A DNA stretch of 6,027 nucleotides from Nitrosomonas sp. (lineage in GTDB: Bacteria; Pseudomonadota; Gammaproteobacteria; Burkholderiales; Nitrosomonadaceae). Below the pieces are notes generated by a model that was not told the origin of the DNA, ran no database searches, and worked only from the letters and a program-made list of their open reading frames with translations. A program made the translations under genes and the position numbers. Position 1 is the first letter of the stretch; every line of letters begins with the position of its first letter. The stretch lies in the NCBI GenBank assembly GCA_029881855.1, contig JAOULU010000108.1, positions 1 to 6,027 of the forward strand, given 5' to 3'. Below, piece by piece: positions 1-6,027 of this stretch.

Positions 1-570
1 CGAAAATTCAGAAACTACTTGTTGTAGTTTTAAACGTTTACCATCAGGCCATAAGGATTCAGCCAACCATGCACCGGTATCCATAAGTGCAATGTCATGT
101 GCAATAATTGGCGCTATACTAGGCCGTAATATTTTTACGGCAACCTCAGTACCATCATGCAAGACTGCAAAATGAACTTGTGCAACAGAAGCGCTGGCAA
201 TGGGTTTCTCATCAAAGGACAAGAAAATTTCGTCAACTTTTTTGTTGTAAACTTTTTCAAGTGTTTCTATAGCTATTTTAGTAGAAAAAGGAGGAACCTG
301 ATCTTGAAGTTTGGCTAATTCATCTGCGATATCCTGTGGCAGAAGATCACGACGTGTCGATAACATTTGACCAAATTTTATAAAAATTGGTCCTAAGGTT
401 TCCATTGCCATACGCAGTCGCTCACCTCGCGACCGATCAAGATTGCGCCAAAATGTTAGCCATTTTATAGGGGCTCTTAATATACGTAGACGACCGTGAC
501 TAAGGAAGAATTCATCAAGTCCAAATCGGAAAGCAACGGATTGTATTTTAAGAAGACGGAATATGCGCAT
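1..570 (-). CDS. ubiB: UbiB, ubiquinone biosynthesis atypical kinase/ATPase (5' part, cut by window edge)
   Basis: This is the first 190 codons of an open frame that runs off the left edge. The family is about 500-550 residues, so roughly a third is present. I translated it by hand from the ATG at 570; an in-frame TAA lies five codons upstream, so this start is firm. UbiB belongs to the ABC1/ADCK/Coq8 protein-kinase-like family. It is a membrane-associated ATPase needed for aerobic ubiquinone synthesis, probably helping lipid intermediates reach the Ubi enzymes rather than acting as a classical kinase. Visible hallmarks are the KxGQ motif (KFGQ, residues 65-68), the Ala-rich loop ASASVAQVH (about 125-133) that replaces the usual Gly-rich loop, and the VAVK lysine (K146) followed by ILRP. 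The N-terminus (MRIFRLLKI, then RFGLDEF) is typical. The C-terminal transmembrane helices would lie outside the window. It follows ubiJ by 120 nt, and no clear Shine-Dalgarno precedes the ATG. Confidence 0.95.
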   Translation of the reverse strand, partial: MRIFRLLKIQSVAFRFGLDEFFLSHGRLRILRAPIKWLTFWRNLDRSRGERLRMAMETLGPIFIKFGQMLSTRRDLLPQDIADELAKLQDQVPPFSTKIAIETLEKVYNKKVDEIFLSFDEKPIASASVAQVHFAVLHDGTEVAVKILRPSIAPIIAHDIALMDTGAWLAESLWPDGKRLKLQQVVSEFS

Positions 571-629
571 TGATTGTATGATTTAGTGGCATAGCATTCA
601 GTAATGACGTGTTAAAAGTAAGAACAGTG

Positions 630-665
630 TATTAATCCTGATATAACGGACTATCTAGATTAATA
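630..665. repeat. Inverted repeat in the ubiJ-ubiB gap
   Basis: There is a perfect 8-bp inverted repeat: TATTAATC at 630-637 and GATTAATA at 658-665. Inside it, GATA (640-643) and TATC (652-655) can pair across a 2x2 internal loop, leaving an 8-nt apical loop. The sequence is seen directly; folding is inferred. The stem is AT-rich and no T-run follows it on the minus strand, so it does not look like a standard intrinsic terminator. It could be an mRNA-stabilising or processing hairpin between ubiJ and ubiB, or chance in AT-rich DNA. Confidence 0.4.
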
Positions 666-693
666 ATAAATAATTCGTGATAATTGATTATTA
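661..693. repeat. Imperfect AT-only palindrome over the ubiJ stop codon
   Basis: The arms 661-674 and 680-693 pair at 12 of 14 positions (mismatches 668/686 and 672/682) around a 5-nt loop at 675-679. The stem is wholly A/T and includes the ubiJ stop codon (691-693). It shares 661-665 with the neighbouring inverted repeat at 630-665, so only one of the two hairpins could form at a time. No role can be assigned from sequence alone. Confidence 0.35.
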
Positions 694-1275
694 AAGCGAG
701 ACCTTCTGATTTAAGTGTTGTATTCTTTTGTCGAGTTGGTCAACATCGTCCTTAATCTTTTTAACTTTTTGAATATAGTTATTAATATGAGTTGATTTCG
801 TTAACATAGGTTGCTCTTCTAGCCAGTATTCTATTAACGCTTCAGATAAATTATGAATACTGTTAGCATGCCATTGAATGGTGTGTTCACCTGCTTGTGT
901 TAATCGATGAGCGGGTATGTCGCCAATAATTTTACTCAGATCCTGTTCAACATTTAGATTAATGTTTTTGCAAATATCTATTAAGTCTTCTGCAAATTTG
1001 ATATCTCCGTCTTTTTCTATAGACGCATAGGCACACTCATCATGTGCTAACAATCCGGGGAGGATACCAGGGGATATCGAAATTGTGGTATCTATTTCAT
1101 TTTGTTTCGATGTCTTTTGTAGTTCACCACTTTCTAAGATGATCAGATTCAATTCAAATAATGGGAATACTTGAATACAGAGTGTTTTGCCGCTGTATGA
1201 TTGTAATCGCCTACAAGCCCAACTTTCGCCACGCAAAATACGGTTAATAGGTGTTAGCGCAAAAGATTTAAACAT
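691..1275 (-). CDS. ubiJ: UbiJ, SCP2-domain ubiquinone biosynthesis accessory factor
   Basis: The protein has 194 residues, close to the roughly 200 of E. coli UbiJ. UbiJ is a soluble accessory factor of aerobic ubiquinone synthesis; its SCP2-type domain binds isoprenoid lipid, and it works with UbiK and the cytosolic Ubi complex. The SCP2-like part spans about residues 14-108. It is followed by a segment at 108-125 (VEQDLSKIIGD, then AHRL) that matches the family's conserved EDLS..GD..AHR pattern, and by EYWLEEQ at 149-155. The C-terminus is a predicted coiled coil with a regular heptad of V171, I174, V178, L181, I185, L188 and V192, the kind of helix thought to contact UbiK. The ATG at 1275 fits the family N-terminus; no in-frame ATG lies between it and the upstream stop, and the Shine-Dalgarno is weak. 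ubiE, a common neighbour of ubiJ-ubiB, is absent, because the gene diverges directly from crcB. Older annotations would say 'SCP2 sterol-binding domain protein'. Confidence 0.88.
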   Translation of the reverse strand: MFKSFALTPINRILRGESWACRRLQSYSGKTLCIQVFPLFELNLIILESGELQKTSKQNEIDTTISISPGILPGLLAHDECAYASIEKDGDIKFAEDLIDICKNINLNVEQDLSKIIGDIPAHRLTQAGEHTIQWHANSIHNLSEALIEYWLEEQPMLTKSTHINNYIQKVKKIKDDVDQLDKRIQHLNQKVSL

Positions 1276-1439
1276 GGTAGCTTTATGGAAAGAAATAGAT
1301 ATTTTTAATAATTGAAAGAAATATATATAAAATTTTAAGCAAAAGAATTAATATTTATGGAATAACAAAAGTATTATTTTCTTCAATCCAAGAATACTCA
1401 TAGAATGGAGAGTATAGCACTTTAAATTAGAACAATAAT
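1276..1439. promoter_or_regulatory. Divergent intergenic region, ubiJ (minus) and crcB (plus)
   Basis: These 164 nt separate two divergent starts, so promoters for both genes should lie here or inside the flanking genes. The DNA is very AT-rich, especially 1295-1380. On the plus strand TAGAAT (1401-1406) resembles a -10 box, but no convincing -35 sits 16-18 nt upstream. On the minus strand many AT hexamers could serve as -10 boxes and none stands out. I looked for the conserved elements of the fluoride (crcB) riboswitch and did not see them. The promoter role is inferred from gene orientation. Confidence 0.5.
1394..1415. repeat. Short inverted repeat upstream of crcB
   Basis: ATACTC (1394-1399) and GAGTAT (1410-1415) form a perfect 6-bp inverted repeat with a 10-nt spacer, ending 24 nt before the crcB ATG. 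It overlaps the -10-like TAGAAT, so it could be an operator half-site pair or a small leader hairpin. A repeat this short can easily arise by chance. Confidence 0.25.
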
Positions 1440-1829
1440 ATGACTCTCTTTGCTTTTATTGCTGTTGGTGTTGGTGCAGCTATTGGTGCCTGGATGCGTT
1501 GGGGACTTGGGTTGTGGCTTAATGCTTTACTGCCAAATCTACAGATTGGTACCTTAACAGCGAATCTGATTGGCGGTTATCTGGTTGGCATTTCGCTAGC
1601 TTTTTTTATACAGTATCCTGGGTTATCTCCTGAGTGGCGACTACTCATCATCACAGGATTTCTTGGTGGGTTAACAACATTTTCTACTTTCTCAATTGAA
1701 ATAGTTTCTCTTTTATCTCGCGAGCAATACACCTGGGCAGCGCTAGTTATTGTGACCCATCTGGGTGGTTCAATACTTATGACAATATTAGGACTACAAT
1801 CATTCAAGTGGTTGCAGTCGTTATCATGA
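1440..1829 (+). CDS. crcB: CrcB/Fluc fluoride ion channel
   Basis: This 129-residue, strongly hydrophobic protein is the usual length for the CrcB/Fluc family. These small inner-membrane proteins have four helices and assemble as antiparallel dimers that let fluoride leave the cell. Visible signatures are GAAIGAWMR at the end of helix 1 (R20), [14 protein letters not shown] with the conserved Asn (N42), [12 protein letters not shown] (73-84) carrying the pore Phe residues and the TTFSTF turn that binds the central Na+, and THLGGS (106-111) in helix 4. A single gene is present, so a homodimer is expected. An in-frame TAG at 1428-1430 leaves ATG 1440 as the only sensible start, though its Shine-Dalgarno is poor. 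It is the only plus-strand gene in the window, divergent from ubiJ and convergent with purD (8 nt between the stop codons). No fluoride riboswitch is seen, so it may be expressed constitutively. Confidence 0.95.
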   Translation: MTLFAFIAVGVGAAIGAWMRWGLGLWLNALLPNLQIGTLTANLIGGYLVGISLAFFIQYPGLSPEWRLLIITGFLGGLTTFSTFSIEIVSLLSREQYTWAALVIVTHLGGSILMTILGLQSFKWLQSLS

Positions 1830-1871
1830 TGGACCGGTTATTTTTGATGATAATTAATACTGTGATAACCG
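1821..1871. repeat. Overlapping inverted repeats at the crcB/purD convergent junction
   Basis: Three perfect 7-bp inverted repeats compete here: TTATCAT (1821-1827) with ATGATAA (1847-1853), CGGTTAT (1835-1841) with ATAACCG (1865-1871), and GTTATCA (1820-1826) with TGATAAC (1863-1869). The 8-bp palindrome ATCATGAT (1823-1830) covers the crcB stop codon. They span both gene ends (crcB stop 1827-1829, purD stop 1838-1840). A bidirectional terminator is the natural guess for convergent genes, but the stems are AT-rich, the loops are 19-36 nt, and no T-run follows a stem on either strand. The repeats are certain; termination is not. Confidence 0.35.
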
Positions 1872-3142
1872 ATGTCGTCTCGCATTTGGGAGCCATTGAA
1901 AGAGATTTGGTTAGCCAGAGAATAAGCGTGTTGCTGTGCGAGATTGATATTATCTCCCAAAGCAGTAATACATAAAACACGACCTCCGGAAGTAATGATT
2001 TCCTTGTCATCTAGACCTCCAAAAGCTGTCCCTGAGTGGAAAATGTGATAATTATCACTTTGCTGTTGGTTATGTAAATTAAGAAGGCCATGAATAACAT
2101 CACCTTTTCTGGGTTGCTCTGGATAACCCTGAGCGGCCATGATAATACCAAGTGCTGTACGATGATCCCAATCGGCTTCAACTTTGTTTAATGTACCATT
2201 TAATGCATGTTCTATTAAGATAGATAGATCACTTTTTAAACGTAACATTATCGGTTGTGTTTCTGGGTCGCCCATACGACAATTGAACTCTAGCACCTTA
2301 ATATCTTGGTCATTAGGAGTAATTATTAAGCCGGCATAAAGAAAACCGGTATAGTTTGAGTTTTCTTGTTTCATCCCCTGGATTACAGGGTTGATAACTT
2401 CGCGTAAGATTTTGGCATGTAATTCTGGGGTGATAAAAGGTGTTGGTGAATAGGCACCCATGCCACCAGTATTCGGTCCCAAATCACCATTACTTAGACG
2501 CTTATGGTCTTGACTGGTGGCAAGCGGCAGGACATGTTTTCCATCAGTCATGACAATAAAACTAATTTCGATACCTTCTAGGAATTTTTCAATAATAATC
2601 TCTGATCCTGCACTGCCATATTGTTTGTCAACCAAAAACATGTCAACAGCATCATGAGCCATCTTAGCTGATTGGGCAACGATAACACCTTTCCCAGCCG
2701 CTAAACCATCTGCTTTGATGACAATTGGTGCGCCTATCTTATCGATATATCGATGTGCCAGTTCTGCATTTTTAAAGCTCGCAAAGTCAGCCGTTGGAAT
2801 TTTGTGTCGCTGCATAAATTCTTTGGCAAATGTTTTTGAGATTTCAAGCTGTGCAGCTTTTTGTGTGGGCCCAAAGATCTTTAAATTAGCAGCCTTAAAG
2901 GCATCAACAATACCTTCTGCTAGCGGCGCTTCTGGTCCAACAACAGTAAACGTAATGTTCTCTTCTTGAGCAAATTGGATTAAGTCTGGAATTGCCGTAA
3001 GAGGGATATTTTCTAGGCCTTCTTCATGTGCGGTACCAGCATTTCCCGGGGCAACAAAAACATGGTGTACACGCGGTGATTGAAATAGTTTCCATGCCAG
3101 AGCATGTTCTCTTCCGCCACCACCAATGACAAGTAATTTCAT
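1838..3142 (-). CDS. purD: Phosphoribosylamine-glycine ligase (GAR synthetase), PurD
   Basis: PurD catalyses the second step of de novo purine synthesis in the cytoplasm: 5-phosphoribosylamine + glycine + ATP gives GAR + ADP + Pi. The protein has 434 residues (E. coli about 429). The N-domain opens with MKLLVIGGGGREHALAWKL and has APGNAGTA (31-38) and VVGPEAPL (67-74). The ATP-grasp domain shows KADGLAAGKGV (143-153), the substrate loop LGPNTGGMGAYSP (221-233) and the metal/ATP-binding EFNCRMGDPETQ (285-296), which contains the GARS signature RMGDPE. The C-domain has SGGRVLCITALG (385-396) and ends with the family's RDDIG motif (421-425). All key motifs are intact. It is the last gene of the dusB-fis-purH-purD run, 12 nt after the purH stop. 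That gap (aaaaattaagct) has no clear Shine-Dalgarno, so translation may depend on coupling to purH. The ATG at 3142 exactly fits the family N-terminus. Confidence 0.98.
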   Translation of the reverse strand: MKLLVIGGGGREHALAWKLFQSPRVHHVFVAPGNAGTAHEEGLENIPLTAIPDLIQFAQEENITFTVVGPEAPLAEGIVDAFKAANLKIFGPTQKAAQLEISKTFAKEFMQRHKIPTADFASFKNAELAHRYIDKIGAPIVIKADGLAAGKGVIVAQSAKMAHDAVDMFLVDKQYGSAGSEIIIEKFLEGIEISFIVMTDGKHVLPLATSQDHKRLSNGDLGPNTGGMGAYSPTPFITPELHAKILREVINPVIQGMKQENSNYTGFLYAGLIITPNDQDIKVLEFNCRMGDPETQPIMLRLKSDLSILIEHALNGTLNKVEADWDHRTALGIIMAAQGYPEQPRKGDVIHGLLNLHNQQQSDNYHIFHSGTAFGGLDDKEIITSGGRVLCITALGDNINLAQQHAYSLANQISFNGSQMRDDIGYHSINYHQK

Positions 3143-3154
3143 AGCTTAATTTTT

Positions 3155-4714
3155 TTAGTGTCTGAAGTGACGGATATTTGTAAAGACCATGGTAATGCCT
3201 TGTTCATCTGCAGCGGCGATGACTTCCTCATCGCGAATACTACCACCAGGCTGAATTACAGCCTTAGCACCAGATTCAACAACAATATCTAATCCGTCTC
3301 GAAATGGGAAGAAAGCATCAGAAGCAACAACAGATCCGGTAAGATTAAGTGCAGCATGTTGTGCTTTAATGGATGCAATTCTTGCACTGTCAATACGACT
3401 CATTTGACCCGCACCTATGCCAAGCGTTTGTCCATTATGACAAAAGACAATAGCATTTGATTTTACAAATTTTGCGACGCGCCAGGCAAATAGAAAGTCT
3501 TTTAACTGTTGAGGTGTCGGTTGAAGTTTGGTAACAACTTTAAGGTCTGCAGTAGTAATTGGGCAGTTATCGGGTGATTGTACTAATAATCCACCACCAA
3601 TGCGCTTCAAATCATACTGATGGGTTTGGCGTATCAAAGGTAACATCAATACCCGTACATTCTTCTTTTTAGCCAGTACTTGCTTAGCCTCATTTGTGAT
3701 TTCCGGGGCAATAATGACTTCAACAAATTGTTGAATGATTGCTTCAGCAGTTGCTTGATCAAGGCAATGATTAAAAGCGATTATGCCACCAAATGCAGAG
3801 GTAGAGTCAGTTGCCAGGGCAAGCTGATAGGCATTCAGTGAATTATCGGCTATTGCGACACCGCATGGATTGGCATGTTTAACAATGACGCAAGCAGGTT
3901 CATCAAAAGATTTAACGCATTCCCAGGCGGCATCTGTATCAGCAATATTATTAAATGAAAGTTCTTTCCCTTGTAGTTGTTTATAGCAGGCAAGACTGCC
4001 TGGTGTTGTACTGTTATCACGGTAAAATGCGGCTTCTTGGTGTGGATTCTCACCATAGCGTAAATTTTGCACAAGACTGAAATTTAAATTAAGTGATTCA
4101 GGAAAAGGTTTACGCTTATTTTCAGTATCTAATGCAGTTAGATAATTACTGATTGCACTATCATAAGATGCAGTGTGAGAGAAAGCTTTTTGAGCAAACT
4201 TGAATCGATTGTTTGATCCTACGGTGCCATTATTGTTTTTTAACTCGTTTATTATCAATGTGTAATCATCAGGATCTGTCACAACGGTAACTTTTTGATA
4301 GTTTTTTGCCGCTGCCCTCACCATTGTCGGGCCACCAATGTCAATGTTCTCAATGGCCTCTTCAAGGCTACAATTTGACTTTGCAACAGTTTGACTAAAA
4401 GGATAAAGGTTGACGATAACCAATTCTATATCCGCAATTGCGGCTTCTTGCATGGCTTGAGTATGCTCAGGCAAATCATTTCGCGCTAAAATACCAGCAT
4501 GTATTTTCGGGTGTAATGTTTTAACACGACCATCTAGCATTTCTGGGAAACCTGTGTAGTCACTAACTTCAATTACCGTAATTCCAGCACCTTGTAATAA
4601 TTTAGCAGTGCCACCTGTAGAGATAATTGTGATACCTAGCCGGTTGAGTTCTTGTGCCAGTTCTATAATACCTGTTTTGTCTGAAACGCTGATGAGCGCA
4701 TGCTTGATGGTCAT
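3155..4714 (-). CDS. purH: Bifunctional AICAR formyltransferase / IMP cyclohydrolase, PurH
   Basis: PurH carries out the last two steps to IMP: it formylates AICAR with 10-formyl-tetrahydrofolate and closes the ring of FAICAR. The protein has 519 residues (E. coli 529). The MGS-like cyclohydrolase domain (about 1-145) shows SDKTG (11-15), STGGTAK (32-38), [15 protein letters not shown] (62-76), NLYPF (102-106) and [14 protein letters not shown] (125-138). K65, Y104, D125 and K137 match the residues known in this active site. The formyltransferase domain has LRYGENPHQ (218-226), the catalytic Lys-His pair K279-H280 in [13 protein letters not shown] (306-310), GAGQMSR (434-440), SDAFFPFRD (465-473) and IQPGGSIRD (487-495), and it ends in the classic RHFRH. 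Both halves look functional. It starts nine bases after the fis stop, and its AAGG ribosome-binding site overlaps that stop. In many betaproteobacteria purH follows fis, so this order is expected there. Confidence 0.98.
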   Translation of the reverse strand: MTIKHALISVSDKTGIIELAQELNRLGITIISTGGTAKLLQGAGITVIEVSDYTGFPEMLDGRVKTLHPKIHAGILARNDLPEHTQAMQEAAIADIELVIVNLYPFSQTVAKSNCSLEEAIENIDIGGPTMVRAAAKNYQKVTVVTDPDDYTLIINELKNNNGTVGSNNRFKFAQKAFSHTASYDSAISNYLTALDTENKRKPFPESLNLNFSLVQNLRYGENPHQEAAFYRDNSTTPGSLACYKQLQGKELSFNNIADTDAAWECVKSFDEPACVIVKHANPCGVAIADNSLNAYQLALATDSTSAFGGIIAFNHCLDQATAEAIIQQFVEVIIAPEITNEAKQVLAKKKNVRVLMLPLIRQTHQYDLKRIGGGLLVQSPDNCPITTADLKVVTKLQPTPQQLKDFLFAWRVAKFVKSNAIVFCHNGQTLGIGAGQMSRIDSARIASIKAQHAALNLTGSVVASDAFFPFRDGLDIVVESGAKAVIQPGGSIRDEEVIAAADEQGITMVFTNIRHFRH

Positions 4715-4721
4715 TCAATTG

Positions 4722-4726
4722 CCTTA
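4722..4726 (-). promoter_or_regulatory. purH ribosome-binding site overlapping the fis stop codon
   Basis: In the mRNA sense the sequence reads TAAGG. TAA (4726-4724) ends fis, and AAGG (4725-4722) lies 7 nt before the purH ATG, a good spacing. Ribosomes finishing fis would therefore stop on top of the purH initiation site, which suggests translational coupling. The overlap is seen directly; coupling is inferred. Confidence 0.6.
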
Positions 4727-4966
4727 TTTAATTTGATATTGTTGCATTTTGTTACGAAGGGTGTTGCGATTGATGCCAAGTAATCCTGCAGCCTGAGTTT
4801 GATTGCCCTTAGTATGTTGCATGACTGCTTCAATCAAAGGCTTTTCTACACTATGTATAACCATTTCATAGATATGGCAGGGTTTTTCACCATCTAAGTC
4901 ATGTAAATATTTACCAATTGCCTTGCGTACACAGGTTGCAATTTCATTGTCGTTTGATGCATTCAT
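4724..4966 (-). CDS. fis: Fis family nucleoid-associated DNA-binding protein
   Basis: Fis is a small homodimeric protein that bends DNA, shapes the nucleoid and tunes rRNA, tRNA and many other promoters with growth rate. The protein has 80 residues. The C-terminal helix-turn-helix is unmistakable: GNQTQAAGLLGINRNTLRNK (54-73), then MQQYQIK, the same fold found at the end of NtrC-type activators. The helices before it (about 33-52, with YEMVIHSVEKPLIEAVMQ) form the dimer core. E. coli Fis has 98 residues. This one lacks most of the N-terminal beta-hairpin arm used to activate Hin/Gin-type invertases, as is usual for short non-enteric Fis proteins. Its ATG overlaps the dusB stop as ATGA, and AGGGGG (4982-4977) inside the dusB end, 10 nt upstream, can serve as Shine-Dalgarno. 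The dusB-fis pair is conserved widely in gamma- and betaproteobacteria, which supports the call over another HTH protein. Confidence 0.93.
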   Translation of the reverse strand: MNASNDNEIATCVRKAIGKYLHDLDGEKPCHIYEMVIHSVEKPLIEAVMQHTKGNQTQAAGLLGINRNTLRNKMQQYQIK

Positions 4967-5979
4967 TCAACAGCTACCCCCTCATTTTGACTATATCTTA
5001 AACGTGGATAATGATTAGCTAGGTTAGTGAAGAACCAGTTAGTTTCTGATATCTGTTGCTCACTGGTTAGCAATTGGTTCATGCTTTGCCGAAAACTTGC
5101 AGAACCAGCAAGACCTTTGGTATACCAAGAGATATGTTTACGAGCGATGCGAACACCGGTGTATTCACCATAGAAATCATAGAGGTCGTATAAATGCTCG
5201 ATGAGAATACGATGGATTTCTGTAACTTCTGGTGAGGGTAAATGTTCACCGGTGGAGAGATAGTGTGTAATCTCACGGAATATCCAAGGCCTGCCTTGTG
5301 CAGCGCGCCCTATCATAATGGCATCAGCTTTTGTGATCTCTAGAATATGTTTGGCTTTTTCTGGCGTTGTAATATCTCCATTAGCAATGACAGGAATTTT
5401 AATGGCATCTTTAACTGAAGTAATGGTTTCGTATTCCGCCTCTCCACGATAAGCGCAAGCACGCGTGCGTCCATGAATCGCTAATGCTTGTATGCCTGCA
5501 TTTTCGGCAATTCGTGCAATAGTTAAGGCATTCTTATGCTCTTTATCCCATCCCGTTCTAATTTTAAGCGTGACGGGGATATCAACAGCCTTAACAACGG
5601 AATCGAGGATCTTACCAACCAGTTTTTCATCTTGCAATAAAGCCGAGCCAGCCATTACATTGCAGATTTTTTTGGCAGGGCACCCCATATTAATATCTAT
5701 AATTTGTGCTCCGCGGTCCCGATTGTATTGTGCAGCAGTGGCTAACATTAGTGGGTCCGCACCCGCAATTTGAACCGAAATAGGGGAAACCTCACCATCA
5801 TGATTGGTGCGGCGCTGGGTTTTTTTAGAGCCATATAATAAAGAATTACTAGATACCATTTCAGAGACAGCCATACCTGCACCTAGATTCTTACAAAGCT
5901 GACGAAATGGGCGATCGGTTACACCTGCCATGGGTGCCACAATTAAATTATTCTTTAGTGTATGGATACCTATTTGCAT
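4963..5979 (-). CDS. dusB: tRNA-dihydrouridine synthase B
   Basis: DusB uses FMN and NADPH to reduce a specific uridine in the tRNA D-loop to dihydrouridine (position 17 in E. coli). The protein has 338 residues (E. coli 321). The FMN-binding TIM barrel shows APMAGVTD (15-22), SEMVSS (39-44), SVQIAG (68-73), DINMGCPAKK (95-104) with the catalytic C100, LKIRTGW (138-144), AIHGRTR (167-173), IANGDI (199-204) and the phosphate-binding MIGRAAQGRPWIF (222-234). The C-terminal helical tRNA-binding domain has GVRIARKHISWYTKGL (275-290), typical of DusB. The start is supported by an in-frame TAA five codons upstream and an AGG at 5987-5985, 5 nt from the ATG. It is the first gene visible in the dusB-fis-purH-purD run and overlaps fis by 4 nt. 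Assignment as DusB rather than DusA or DusC rests on the NMGCPAKK sequence and the adjacent fis. Confidence 0.96.
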   Translation of the reverse strand: MQIGIHTLKNNLIVAPMAGVTDRPFRQLCKNLGAGMAVSEMVSSNSLLYGSKKTQRRTNHDGEVSPISVQIAGADPLMLATAAQYNRDRGAQIIDINMGCPAKKICNVMAGSALLQDEKLVGKILDSVVKAVDIPVTLKIRTGWDKEHKNALTIARIAENAGIQALAIHGRTRACAYRGEAEYETITSVKDAIKIPVIANGDITTPEKAKHILEITKADAIMIGRAAQGRPWIFREITHYLSTGEHLPSPEVTEIHRILIEHLYDLYDFYGEYTGVRIARKHISWYTKGLAGSASFRQSMNQLLTSEQQISETNWFFTNLANHYPRLRYSQNEGVAVE

Positions 5980-6027
5980 AATTGCCTGGTTTTATATGCG
6001 CTAATAAATGAAATACGGGTAACTATT
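5980..6027 (-). promoter_or_regulatory. Leader of the dusB-fis-purH-purD operon (partial)
   Basis: These 48 nt before dusB hold the ribosome-binding site (AGG at 5987-5985). A TATAAA hexamer (5996-5991, minus strand) resembles a -10 box. No good -35 lies at the right distance, and the hexamer is only 11 nt from the ATG, so the leader would be almost absent. The true operon promoter may lie beyond the window, perhaps before another gene upstream. The RBS is well supported; the promoter is not. Confidence 0.35.

Noticed and set aside
1276..1439. Fluoride riboswitch before crcB
   Set aside because: The expected conserved stretches and pseudoknot partners were not seen by eye; the region is mostly A/T.
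1577..2010. Two minus-strand open frames under crcB and the 3' end of purD (1577-1807 and 1804-2010)
   Set aside because: Both overlap well-supported genes, show no family motif and have no ribosome-binding site worth noting.
2715..2969. Plus-strand 84-codon open frame
   Set aside because: It lies entirely inside purD on the opposite strand, and its translation has no recognisable domain. The purD frame is conserved through the whole stretch.
3850..4074. Minus-strand 74-codon open frame within purH
   Set aside because: It is an alternative frame of the intact formyltransferase domain of purH, not a real gene and not a frameshift.
5079..5276. Minus-strand 65-codon open frame within dusB
   Set aside because: It is an out-of-frame shadow of the dusB C-terminal domain, which is itself continuous.
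5492..5773. Plus-strand 93-codon open frame
   Set aside because: It is antisense to the FMN-binding barrel of dusB. The Ala/Ser/Ile-rich translation is what the reverse of such codons gives.
5991..5996. TATAAA as the operon -10 promoter element
   Set aside because: No -35 element at 16-18 nt, and it is only 11 nt from the dusB start. It is mentioned in the leader entry but not called as a promoter.
1..6027. A new defence, mobile or secretion system
   Set aside because: All seven genes are well-known housekeeping families with intact motifs. No gap exceeds 164 nt, so there is no room for an unexplained gene cluster.

Overview
This is an ordinary housekeeping stretch of a bacterial chromosome. 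It holds seven recognisable genes, packed tightly, in moderately AT-rich DNA. I see no mobile element, CRISPR array, RNA gene, phage gene or defence system. The gene set and arrangement (dusB-fis-purH-purD in one run, a short 80-residue Fis, and an SCP2-domain ubiJ followed by ubiB) suggest a ubiquinone-making proteobacterium. The best guess is a relatively AT-rich betaproteobacterium of the Nitrosomonadales/Methylophilales kind. That placement is inferred from gene order and protein style, not from a database search.

Left part (1-1275, minus strand): a ubiB fragment, cut by the left window edge, lies 120 nt downstream of ubiJ. Both serve aerobic ubiquinone synthesis: UbiB is an atypical kinase-like ATPase and UbiJ a lipid-binding accessory factor. 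The gap between them holds two overlapping AT-rich inverted repeats. Middle (1276-1829): a 164-nt AT-rich divergent intergenic region separates ubiJ from crcB, a plus-strand gene for a four-helix fluoride channel of the Fluc family. No fluoride riboswitch is visible before it.

Right part (1838-5979, minus strand): dusB, fis, purH and purD form an apparent operon transcribed from right to left. dusB and fis overlap by 4 nt (ATGA), fis and purH are 8-9 nt apart, and purH and purD are 12 nt apart. The operon joins a tRNA dihydrouridine synthase, a nucleoid-associated DNA-bending protein, and two purine enzymes (PurD, step 2; PurH, the last two steps to IMP). All three themes go with rapid growth. 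The purD and crcB genes converge with only 8 nt between their stop codons, and that junction carries several competing inverted repeats.

All complete proteins have near-normal length and intact key motifs, and I found no frameshift or pseudogene. No intergenic stretch exceeds 164 nt. I did not find a new biological system. The findings are modest points about gene arrangement and regulation.
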